From: a virus
Length of the DNA stretch: 51,433 bases
Reading direction: 5' to 3' (one strand)
Virus record (IMG/VR): IMGVR_UViG_3300010885_032905
Location: 1-51,433 of that record
In this document: positions 44,431 through 51,433 of the stretch, in pieces
Layout of the letters: the number at the start of each line of letters is the position of its first letter
Position numbering within the stretch: position 1 is the stretch's first letter
Made by a program: the position numbers and the translations under genes
Notes under the pieces: generated by a model
Databases searched by the model: none
What the model saw: only the letters and a program-made list of their open reading frames with translations
Told to the model about the DNA's origin: nothing

Positions 44431-46674
44431 ATGGCATCAGATTTTGAATCAGGTTCGGGTCCTTGGGCTAAAGATGCTACCCTCAGAGATCTGATCTCCG
44501 TAAGCGGTAACCAAAATAAGATACTTGGTTTGATCGCTACAGCGCTTAAGGTAGATTCAGATCAGTTAAAAAGCCTCACTGGTGGTTTATCTATTACCAA
44601 CAGAGAAATGGCTGCTAGCCGACGACAGACCGATGAAATTATCAAAGAAGCAAAGGGCACCACCAAGGTAGCATTAAAAAGCGCAGATTCGTTAAACAGC
44701 ATACTAAAAAACAAGACTGCTGGTTTAAAAGGCGAATTCAGTTCTGCTATAGGTGGTATTGGGGAAGCTTTAGCTAAGAACGGCAAATACAGCAAGCTAG
44801 TAGCAGCTGCAGAGCTATTAGGTACAGGTCTAGAAGCTCTATATAACAACGCTACTGCTCTTTCTGATGCTACTCTACAGGCATATGACAGCGGTATTGT
44901 TTTCAGTGGTGGTATGCATGAAGTTGCTAGGACCATGGATGCCACCGGTCTTGGTTTAGAAAAATTTCAGAAAGTCATACTTCGCAATAGCCAAGTGGTA
45001 TCAGCTGTGGGTATACCTAGGTTACAGGCCCTAAGCGAGAGTTTCAAGACTCTAACTAACAGAGGTGTTGATCTTGGCACTGATCTCGAGGGTGCTCAAC
45101 AAACCCTGCTAAGCTACATGGAGATACAGAGATCAAGTGGTCAGCTTACCAAGAAAGATGATAAGGAACTTACAGCTGGTGCCATGGCTTATGGCAAACA
45201 GTTAAACGAGCTAAGCCAGCTCACCGGCAAGCGACGCGAACAACTGGATCAAGAGGTCAAGGAGCACATCAAACGTCCTAGATTGCAGATCATGCTTAGT
45301 AGCATGACTGGAGATGCTAGAGCTGCTGCTGAACAGGGAATACGAGGTTTAGCGCCTTTGGGCCCAATGGCTGAGAAGATGGAAAATCTCATGGCAGGCT
45401 ATCGTGCCAGAGGTTTAGCTGGTATGCAAGATGCTGATGCTAATCTAACCCAGGCAATAATGAATTCTGGGCACATGAACGATTTCATAGAAGCATATAA
45501 TGCTACCATGCAAGGTAACACAGCTCGGCAAAAAGAAGCATTTACTGCGCTAGGCGGTGGTATACAAGATTTCGTTAGGCAGCGGGCAAATTATAATGGT
45601 GCCACACAGTACGTGATGGGACAGCAGATTGAATCTGCACAGGAGCTAGCCACAGCTTCAACTGCATATAGCCAGAAAGTTGATGCTGCTGGCAAAGGGG
45701 TGCCAGATGATGTCAAAGCTATATCAGGTGTGCAGCAGGCATTTGCTGAGGCTGCAGCTAAGTTTGATACAGCATTGTTGGACCTAAGCAGCCGTATAGT
45801 ATCATATGCCGCACCAATGTTACAAACACTTGGTGATACAGCTGTGAAAGCTGCCACAGGCGTGCAAGATCTTGTGAATTTCCTTGGTTATGGTGAATTA
45901 CCTCGCGGCGGAGATGGTAAGATTGATTGGAGCAGGGTAGTTGTAGCAGGTTTAGACATAGCAGCGCCGACCGCGGCTGCCATAGGCGGTGCAGCGATTA
46001 CCAGACGTATGCTTAACCGCGAAGGCGAACCAGAACTGCGCGATAACTTACATCCTGAAGTAGATCACGAAGCTCGAATGGGCCGATCGCGCATGCGACG
46101 CAGCGGCATGAGGCGACTCACTGGTGGTCTTGGGTGGTTACAGTCACTGTATCTGGGTGCAGAAGCAGGGCTTGAAGATCAAAGCATAGGAGTTGGAGCT
46201 GCAACAACTGGTGGTGGATTAGTAGGTGGTGCAGTAGGCGAACGTGTACTTGGTGATGCTGTTGATAAGCTAACGCTGCGTATGGCCAGTGACGGAAGTC
46301 TAAGGAAGGCAGTAGTAGCTGGACTGATCTCACTGGGCGGACATGCCATTGGGCAGTTGGGCGGTACAGAGCTTGGTGCTATGACATCTAGACAGCTGGC
46401 AGAGATGGCACTGGGTGCAGGTCCGCAGCAGTCTGTTGCACCAACAGACAACGGTGATAATGCTGGTGGCACTCAATACGGTAATACTGGGCCGGTGACC
46501 ACTGATGGAAGCACTCCTGCAGCGCAACCAAGCAGCGGCGCATCTGATCTGCGGCAAACCAATGGATTGCTACAGCAGATGATAGATAAGCTAGATGCTC
46601 TGATCTCGACTGAACAATCTTCTACCCGCACTCTCAGCGAAGCCTATGCCAGAGGACAGGGTGTGGTACATTAA
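44431..46674 (+). CDS. Probable tail length tape measure protein (gp29 position)
   Basis: A 747-residue protein: long alpha-helical N-terminal half rich in Ala, Leu, Lys and Gln (about 20-480), followed by a Gly/Ala-rich region with hydrophobic helices (VAAPTAAAIGGAAI and TTGGGLVGGAVG, about 500-640) and a disordered, Ser/Thr-rich end with a final short helix (LLQQMIDKLDALI). That architecture, and position next to the hub assembly gene gp26 and before the portal, fits a tape measure protein equivalent to T4 gp29 (590 residues), which sets tail length inside the tube. No conserved motif confirms it. Its own late promoter motif precedes it. Confidence 0.68.
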   Translation: MASDFESGSGPWAKDATLRDLISVSGNQNKILGLIATALKVDSDQLKSLTGGLSITNREMAASRRQTDEIIKEAKGTTKVALKSADSLNSILKNKTAGLKGEFSSAIGGIGEALAKNGKYSKLVAAAELLGTGLEALYNNATALSDATLQAYDSGIVFSGGMHEVARTMDATGLGLEKFQKVILRNSQVVSAVGIPRLQALSESFKTLTNRGVDLGTDLEGAQQTLLSYMEIQRSSGQLTKKDDKELTAGAMAYGKQLNELSQLTGKRREQLDQEVKEHIKRPRLQIMLSSMTGDARAAAEQGIRGLAPLGPMAEKMENLMAGYRARGLAGMQDADANLTQAIMNSGHMNDFIEAYNATMQGNTARQKEAFTALGGGIQDFVRQRANYNGATQYVMGQQIESAQELATASTAYSQKVDAAGKGVPDDVKAISGVQQAFAEAAAKFDTALLDLSSRIVSYAAPMLQTLGDTAVKAATGVQDLVNFLGYGELPRGGDGKIDWSRVVVAGLDIAAPTAAAIGGAAITRRMLNREGEPELRDNLHPEVDHEARMGRSRMRRSGMRRLTGGLGWLQSLYLGAEAGLEDQSIGVGAATTGGGLVGGAVGERVLGDAVDKLTLRMASDGSLRKAVVAGLISLGGHAIGQLGGTELGAMTSRQLAEMALGAGPQQSVAPTDNGDNAGGTQYGNTGPVTTDGSTPAAQPSSGASDLRQTNGLLQQMIDKLDALISTEQSSTRTLSEAYARGQGVVH

Positions 46675-46704
46675 TTTGATTACCACGGTAGCCAGCTAGC
46701 ATAC

Positions 46705-46712
46705 TATAAATA
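46705..46712 (+). promoter_or_regulatory. Late promoter motif TATAAATA (gp20)
   Basis: This copy is identical to the T4 late promoter consensus TATAAATA. It ends 25 bases before the gp20 start and lies in the gap after the tape measure gene. Confidence 0.88.
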
Positions 46713-46737
46713 TCGAACCAAAGATAGGCAAATCATA

Positions 46738-48510
46738 ATGGCATCGTGGAAGAAATACTTCTCAGCAGTACCAACACAGGCGCGCATGCAGCAGCGCATG
46801 GAACAGTGGAACAGCGACGGTGATGCCAAACCAGGCAGCAGTGCCAAGTATAACAGTTATCTACCAGAAGTGTACAGTGGTGCACCTAACCGAATAGAAC
46901 GCTACGTTCAATACGAACAGATGGATCTAGACAGCGAGATCAGCCGAGCATTGGATACCATCAGTGATTTCAGCACCCAGAGCTTTGAAAAAGACGAAGA
47001 ACCTTTTGAAATCAATTACAAAGGCAAGCTTAGCGAGACTGAGATTAAGCTGCTGACTGAAACACTACAGCAGTGGTGCAGCCTCAACAAGTGGCGCCAG
47101 CGACTGTGGCGCTTGTTCCGTAACACCATCAAGTATGGCGATCAGATCTATGTGCGTGATCCGGAAACTTTCCGACTGATATGGATTGATCCAACCAAGG
47201 TTGAGAAGATCATCGTGAACGAGAACAAGGGCAAAAGCATCGAGCAGTATGTGATCCGAGAGATGGATTTCAACCTCAACACCTTGGTTGGTAGCAACAT
47301 GTTGGTGCACGATCAATATGCGTTTCCAGGAGGATATCCTCGCAGTGGTAATCCAGCAAGCGGTGCAGGATCCTACAACTATGGGCAGGCTAGCACACCA
47401 GGATCAAGACAGAGCCGATTTGACAACATGCCGCAAGATACAGCTGTGGATGCTACTCACGTGGTGCATTTCAGCCTATCAGAAGGCATGGATAACCAAT
47501 GGCCATTTGGTACCAGCATACTTGAGAGCATCTACAAAGTTTACAAGCAGAAGGATCTGCTCGAGGACTGCATACTGATCTATCGCATCGTGCGTGCGCC
47601 TGAACGCAGAGTTTTCTACATTGACGTGGGTTCACTTAGTGGTCCTCGCGCCATGCAGTATGTGGAGCGCATCAAGAACGAGATCTATCAGCGCCGAATT
47701 CCCAACAGAACCGGCGGTGGTGTCAGCGTGATCGATGCCAGCTACAATCCAATCAGCATCAACGAAGATTTCTTCCTAGCTACCAACGCAGAAGGCAAGG
47801 GAACTCGAATCGAAAACCTAGGCGGTGGTGAGAATCTCGGCCAGATTGACGATCTCAAGTACTTCAACAACAAGATGATCCGCGGTCTAGGGGTGCCCAG
47901 CAGCTATCTGCCAACTGGACCAGACGATGGTACAGCTGTGTACAACGATGGCAAGGTTGGCGTGGCATTCGTGCAGGAATATCGCTTTAGCAAATACTGC
48001 GGTCGACTGCAAAATCTTCTATCGCCTGTGCTAGATAACGAATTCAAGCTGTTCCTAAAGCATCGCGGTATAGAGATACAGAGCAACCTCTTTGAACTGC
48101 AGTTCTTCCCTGCTCAGAGCTTTAGCAACTATAGGCAGATGCAGATAGACGGTGAGCAGATTGGCTTGTTCAGCACGCTGATGGGCACAGAAGCTACCAA
48201 ATATGTCAGCAAGCGATTTGCACTAGAACGCTATCTTGGCTGGACCCAGGACGAGATATCTCGTAACGAAGAGATGTGGCGCGAAGAGAATGCAGATAAA
48301 GTCAAGACCAAGACAGGTACTTCTGCTGGCAGCGAACCTCCTGGTATGAATGCCATAGGTATTAGACCATCAGCAGCTGAACCGGCGCCAGGCGGAATAC
48401 CAGCCGATCTTGGCGGCGAACCAGAGGCTGAAGGTGCAGCTCCTGCAGGAGAAGGAGTTCCTCCAACTCCGGGGACTCCGCCTGGTGGTGGCGTGGTTGG
48501 CGGCGCGTGA
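46738..48510 (+). CDS. 20: Portal vertex protein gp20
   Basis: A 590-residue portal protein (T4 gp20 is 524). The N-terminal YNSYLPEVYSGAPNRIERYV and YEQMDLDSEISRALDTISDF, and the central VDATHVVHFSLSEGMDN and RVFYIDVGSL segments, are characteristic of T4-type portals. Later GVPSSYLPTG marks the crown side. The last 75 residues are Pro/Gly/Ala-rich and probably flexible. Twelve copies form the vertex that initiates prohead assembly and carries the DNA packaging motor. It has its own TATAAATA late promoter. Confidence 0.96.
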   Translation: MASWKKYFSAVPTQARMQQRMEQWNSDGDAKPGSSAKYNSYLPEVYSGAPNRIERYVQYEQMDLDSEISRALDTISDFSTQSFEKDEEPFEINYKGKLSETEIKLLTETLQQWCSLNKWRQRLWRLFRNTIKYGDQIYVRDPETFRLIWIDPTKVEKIIVNENKGKSIEQYVIREMDFNLNTLVGSNMLVHDQYAFPGGYPRSGNPASGAGSYNYGQASTPGSRQSRFDNMPQDTAVDATHVVHFSLSEGMDNQWPFGTSILESIYKVYKQKDLLEDCILIYRIVRAPERRVFYIDVGSLSGPRAMQYVERIKNEIYQRRIPNRTGGGVSVIDASYNPISINEDFFLATNAEGKGTRIENLGGGENLGQIDDLKYFNNKMIRGLGVPSSYLPTGPDDGTAVYNDGKVGVAFVQEYRFSKYCGRLQNLLSPVLDNEFKLFLKHRGIEIQSNLFELQFFPAQSFSNYRQMQIDGEQIGLFSTLMGTEATKYVSKRFALERYLGWTQDEISRNEEMWREENADKVKTKTGTSAGSEPPGMNAIGIRPSAAEPAPGGIPADLGGEPEAEGAAPAGEGVPPTPGTPPGGGVVGGA

Positions 48511-48514
48511 CAAC

Positions 48515-48522
48515 CATAAATA
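48515..48522 (+). promoter_or_regulatory. Late promoter motif CATAAATA
   Basis: CATAAATA ends 19 bases before the 70-residue gene at 48542, immediately after the gp20 stop. Confidence 0.65.
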
Positions 48523-48541
48523 TGCCAGTTGGGGAAGAAAA

Positions 48542-48754
48542 ATGAGAGCTGACGAGTTTGATGCCGGTTATTACACACCATCAGATGACAAATTTAATCA
48601 AGCACATCTGCACGATACTAGGCGGCCTCGATTGACATTGATTCAGCTTAACAAGCTCAAGAAGATGCGTGCTGCCAAGGATCTAGAAGATCTGGTGCAT
48701 GCAGATCATCTTGAGATACAGTATGCACCTATGGAAGAAGGTCCACCGGCATGA
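48542..48754 (+). CDS. Small protein between portal and fibre genes, unrecognised
   Basis: A 70-residue protein, basic and helical in the middle (RRPRLTLIQLNKLKKMRAAK) with an acidic end. The frame is open farther upstream, but the start at 48542 is chosen because a GGGGAAGA ribosome binding site and the late promoter motif lie between it and gp20. Its stop overlaps the next ATG (ATGA). Small proteins of this type occur beside the portal gene in aquatic T4-like phages; a prohead core or scaffold accessory role is possible but unproven. Confidence 0.72.
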   Translation: MRADEFDAGYYTPSDDKFNQAHLHDTRRPRLTLIQLNKLKKMRAAKDLEDLVHADHLEIQYAPMEEGPPA

Positions 48755-49800
48755 CCTATACCATACCCTATCAAGCATCTCTGACTGCCCAAGGTAACAT
48801 CGTAGTAGCAGACAGCACCATTAACACTACCAGCACCAGTTTGGCATTGATTGGCGCAAACAGCGTGAATTTTGGTCTGTATGTGAATCAGGATTTCGTA
48901 AACCTGCTGCAAAATTTTGCCAAGAACACTGCTCCTACCAGTCCTTTAATTGGACAGTTATGGTATGACACCATCAGCGAAAGCCTAAAGTATTACACTG
49001 GCAGCGTTTGGCAACTACTGACTCCGCCATTTGATGGTGCAGCTGGTACAGCTACGCTTAGCTTGGCAGGTGGCACAGACATCGCATTGACCCTAGCTAA
49101 CAATCAAATAATCTATGCTGTGAGCGCTGTTACTATACCTCAAGCTGGCTTGCCAGACAGCGTGCTGATAAACAGCACATCTCCACCCTATGCACTAGCA
49201 TCTAGATTTCCTCAGGGTCTTGGCCCGGGAATCACATTGGCCACTACCAGTGGCGGCTTCCAATTCTATGGCACAGCCAAGACAGCCAATGCTTTGGCTA
49301 GCAACATGACACTGAGCGTGTCGGGTAGCGCTAGCGGTAGCGTGAGCTTCAATGGTAGCAGTGGTGCTACTCTTCCTGTGAATCTTAATAGCGTGGTTGC
49401 AGCTGGCCATTATACCAACGTAACTGTTGGCAGCAATGGTATAGTGATAGCCGGTGGCAGCATCACTTCAAATGACGTGACAGCCGCGCTTGGTTATACT
49501 CCTGGTGTAGCCAACGGTCCTGCTAACGTGCTATCATTTGGCAGTAACATTAAACTAGACGGTGTTATCGGGGGCAGCAATGTGTTCTATGGTAACAGTA
49601 ACATCATCATACATACGACATTCATAGATAATCCAATGCCAACCAATGGCATCATACTGTTACCTATCGGCAGTGTCATACCAACTGGCTGGTATATAGC
49701 TAATGGGCAAACTGCTACCATACCAAATGGCGGCGGCAGCGTAGTCACTGAAACTCTCAGTGCTCCTGCTGGTACGAATTACATACAGAAAGTTTACTGA
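48751..49800 (+). CDS. Fibre-like structural protein with tail-collar-type C-terminus
   Basis: A 349-residue protein. Its N-terminal module (about 1-92), with NFGLYVNQDFVNLLQNFAKN and QLWYDTISESLKYYTG, matches that of the fibre protein at 14569-15528. The centre is Gly/Ser/Thr-rich with short NSVVAAGHYTNVTVG-type repeats common in long tail fibres. The end (LLPIGSVIPTGWYIANGQT) has the pattern of tail collar domains (phage tail collar family). It couples by ATGA to the preceding small gene. Its place between the portal and prohead core genes is unusual for a fibre gene. Confidence 0.77.
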   Translation: MTYTIPYQASLTAQGNIVVADSTINTTSTSLALIGANSVNFGLYVNQDFVNLLQNFAKNTAPTSPLIGQLWYDTISESLKYYTGSVWQLLTPPFDGAAGTATLSLAGGTDIALTLANNQIIYAVSAVTIPQAGLPDSVLINSTSPPYALASRFPQGLGPGITLATTSGGFQFYGTAKTANALASNMTLSVSGSASGSVSFNGSSGATLPVNLNSVVAAGHYTNVTVGSNGIVIAGGSITSNDVTAALGYTPGVANGPANVLSFGSNIKLDGVIGGSNVFYGNSNIIIHTTFIDNPMPTNGIILLPIGSVIPTGWYIANGQTATIPNGGGSVVTETLSAPAGTNYIQKVY

Positions 49801-49862
49801 TCTCTGTATCTGTCATTAATCTGTAATTTTTCACCTATATTACACCTGATTCGTCTGTCGTC

Positions 49863-49870
49863 ATTAAATA
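49863..49870 (+). promoter_or_regulatory. Late promoter-like motif ATTAAATA
   Basis: ATTAAATA ends 45 bases before the acidic core gene start at 49916. It is a weaker match to the nnTAAATA pattern, but is the only one in this 115-base gap. Confidence 0.5.
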
Positions 49871-49915
49871 CAGCCGAGTCTGTTACAACATCTTACAACA
49901 CAGGAGACTAAGATA

Positions 49916-50890
49916 ATGGCTAAGAGTAAGCTAGAACAAGTCCTGGAGCATCTCGTCGCTGGCGACGAAGCCAAGGCAAAAGACCTACTGCATCAAGTAT
50001 TCATTGAAAAGGCTCGTGCTATTCACGAAGAACTGATCAGTGCTGATGAGGACATGGAAGAAGAAACACTGGGTGGTGACGAAGGCAAGCAGCTGCGTCA
50101 CGACATGATGCACCACAGCGATCACATCGAAGAGCTCAGCAATGAGATCGAATCAGAAGAGATCATGGGTGAAGACGACGACATGATGGCAGCTGATGCT
50201 GACATGGACATGGCTGATGCTGAAGACGATCTCGGCGATGCTATGGTCGCAACTGATGATGCTATGGACGACGAAGCAATGAGCGGCGACGTAATGAGCG
50301 ATATCGAAAGCACCATGGGAGATCTTGAAACTGCACTTGCAGATCTCAAGGCTGAATTTGAGCGCCTAGAAGGTGGTTCAGATGACTCTGAAATGGGCGA
50401 CATGGATGACATGGGCGGCGAAGAGATGAGCGACGAAGAAGGCGAAGGCGAAGAAGAAGGCGAAGAAGAGATGGACGAAATGTTCACCGAAGAAGACTTC
50501 GACGATCTCGCTGAAGCAGTTGAACTTGAGAAAGTCACCGTCCCTACCAAGGGAGAAGTGGGTTCAGGCAAGTTTAGTCCACGCGACGCTGATACCAAGC
50601 AAGACAGCCCAGTTCCTCCAAGCCAGACTTCACGCTTTGGTGCAGCTCCGATCAAGACAGGAACTGGCCCTAAGGCAGATGGTTATGCGCTACAGGCAGC
50701 TCCAAAGAGCGACAAGCTTCCAATTGAAGCCAAAGGTAACCAACGCAAGAAGGCAACTGATGGCATGGAAAATGAGCAGAGCGGCAAGTACGGTGCTAAG
50801 GAAGATAGCAAGAGTGCGCTAGATACTACCGATCGCACATTTGGTAAAGGCAACCAAACAAGCCCACTTACACACGCTCCGCGCAAGTAA
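49916..50890 (+). CDS. Acidic prohead core protein, gp67-like N-terminus
   Basis: A 324-residue, very acidic protein. The first 40 residues (KLEQVLEHLVAGDEAKAKDL, then a second helix with ARAIHEELI) parallel the start of T4 gp67, an 80-residue prohead core protein with a helix of the same pattern followed by an acidic tail. Here the acidic region runs to about residue 200 and is rich in Asp, Glu and Met, followed by a Lys/Ser/Pro/Thr-rich end. It lies just before gp21, as gp67/68 do in T4, so a scaffold role with cleavage by gp21 is likely. Ribosome binding site AGGAGAC, 49902-49908. Confidence 0.75.
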   Translation: MAKSKLEQVLEHLVAGDEAKAKDLLHQVFIEKARAIHEELISADEDMEEETLGGDEGKQLRHDMMHHSDHIEELSNEIESEEIMGEDDDMMAADADMDMADAEDDLGDAMVATDDAMDDEAMSGDVMSDIESTMGDLETALADLKAEFERLEGGSDDSEMGDMDDMGGEEMSDEEGEGEEEGEEEMDEMFTEEDFDDLAEAVELEKVTVPTKGEVGSGKFSPRDADTKQDSPVPPSQTSRFGAAPIKTGTGPKADGYALQAAPKSDKLPIEAKGNQRKKATDGMENEQSGKYGAKEDSKSALDTTDRTFGKGNQTSPLTHAPRK

Positions 50891-50912
50891 TTGATAGAGC
50901 TGATACGATACA

Positions 50913-50945
50913 AAAATACCGCAGGAATTGATCCTGCGGTATTTT
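50913..50945. terminator. Rho-independent terminator after the prohead core gene
   Basis: ATACCGCAGGA and TCCTGCGGTAT form a perfect 11-base-pair stem with a five-base loop, flanked by an A-run before and TTTT after. It lies 22 bases after the acidic core gene stop and would work for both strands. gp21 beyond it has its own late promoter motif. Confidence 0.95.
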
Positions 50946-50987
50946 CTTATAAAAAACACCTATTTAGAACCTGTTTATCAAACTGTC

Positions 50988-50995
50988 ACTAAATA
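50988..50995 (+). promoter_or_regulatory. Late promoter motif ACTAAATA (gp21)
   Basis: ACTAAATA ends 27 bases before the gp21 start at 51023 and follows the terminator, so gp21 is transcribed separately from the core gene. Confidence 0.78.
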
Positions 50996-51022
50996 TCGCA
51001 CCACAACTACAAAGGTAGTGTC

Positions 51023-51433
51023 ATGAAAGATAATATGCTAGTTGAACACCTTGCCTACGACACTGCAAAAGCCGAAGTCATCACTGAATCGGCTGGTGAG
51101 GGCCAACCAAAGAATGTCTACATGAAAGGCATCTTCATACAGGGCGGTCTGCGCAACCATAACGGTCGCGTGTATCCCGTGAATGAGATCCGCAAGGCGG
51201 TAGAGACCCTGAATGAGTCAATCAGGCAGGATAGCGGAGTGCTCGGTGAGTGTGATCACCCACAGGAACTCCAGATACATCTCGATCGCGTAAGTCACAA
51301 AATCACTGAAATGTGGATGGATGGAGCCAACGGATATGGTAAGCTACAGATATTGCCAACTCCTTGCGGTGAAATTGTCCGCACACTACTGCAAAGCGGC
51401 ATCAAGCTTGGTGTTAGCAGCCGCGGTTCAGGA
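51023..51433 (+). CDS. 21: Prohead core protease gp21 (partial, C-terminus outside window)
   Basis: The first 137 residues of the T4-type prohead protease. The segment GGLRNHNGRVYPVNEI and then GVLGECDHPQ with H79, and VSSRGSG with S132/S133, correspond to the His and Ser regions of the catalytic centre in T4 gp21. It activates inside the prohead, cuts scaffold and capsid proteins after Glu-type sites, and then degrades itself. AAAGG at 51011-51015 serves as its ribosome binding site. The remaining residues lie outside the window. Confidence 0.93.
   Translation, partial: MKDNMLVEHLAYDTAKAEVITESAGEGQPKNVYMKGIFIQGGLRNHNGRVYPVNEIRKAVETLNESIRQDSGVLGECDHPQELQIHLDRVSHKITEMWMDGANGYGKLQILPTPCGEIVRTLLQSGIKLGVSSRGSG

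Noticed and set aside
50122-50655. 177-residue Ser-rich minus-strand frame opposite the acidic core gene.
   Set aside because: Its composition is just the complement of the Asp/Glu/Met codons of the real gene; no ribosome binding site or family pattern.

Overview
The window is part of the genome of a T4-like tailed phage (contractile-tail, myovirus morphology). The evidence is a set of T4-type morphogenesis and replication proteins recognisable from their sequences: baseplate gp5, gp6, gp25, gp26, gp48 and gp53, portal gp20, prohead protease gp21, late sigma factor gp55, and the recombination nuclease pair gp46/gp47. Several accessory structural proteins and the form of the late promoter motif resemble those of aquatic T4-like phages (the cyanophage and pelagiphage type) more than T4 itself. 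No photosynthesis gene or other host-diagnostic gene is visible, so the host cannot be named. I saw no tRNA, integrase, transposase or CRISPR array.

Layout. Bases 1-13560, minus strand, are an accessory and metabolic region. It holds an adenylylsulfate-kinase-like protein (cut by the window edge), flavin-dependent thymidylate synthase ThyX, two radical SAM proteins, two related methyltransferase-like proteins (one fused to a long helical repeat array), four tandem genes of one glycosyltransferase-like family (one with three copies of the domain), two further glycosyltransferase-like proteins and small unknowns. From 13211 down to 1473 almost every start overlaps the previous stop (ATGA or TGATG), so this looks like one translationally coupled modification cassette. 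Bases 13623-38045, minus strand, are the baseplate and fibre block, read in the order gp48, gp53, a hub protein, gp5, gp25, gp6, a 3711-residue structural protein, then small structural and fibre proteins. Bases 38196-42790, plus strand, are a replication, recombination and late-transcription island: gp55, gp47, gp46, a PD-(D/E)XK nuclease and a small basic protein. Bases 42791-43283 lie between convergent genes, carry no convincing gene and are unusually rich in hairpins, so they are a candidate structured RNA. Bases 43284-44356, minus strand, are gp26 and a small downstream frame joined by a perfect -1 slippery heptamer. Bases 44431-51433, plus strand, are a likely tape measure protein, portal gp20, a small protein, a fibre-like protein, an acidic gp67-like prohead core protein and the start of gp21.

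How it works together. gp55 is the phage late sigma factor, and ten copies of an nnTAAATA motif sit mostly 19-54 bases ahead of late genes on both strands, so a single regulator probably drives the structural block and the accessory region. gp46/gp47 and the nuclease serve recombination-dependent replication. gp20, the gp67-like core protein and gp21 build and mature the prohead. The gp48-to-gp6 block builds the baseplate, and gp5 carries the cell-wall-cutting activity. The glycosyltransferase, methyltransferase and radical SAM cassette most plausibly modifies a phage or host glycan, protein or nucleic acid, but its substrate cannot be read from sequence.

The observations most worth following are the frameshift signal in gp26, the structured intergenic RNA candidate, the recent 102-base tandem duplication inside the repeat-methyltransferase gene, the triplicated glycosyltransferase-like protein, and the rearranged gp5 with two putative wall-degrading domains.
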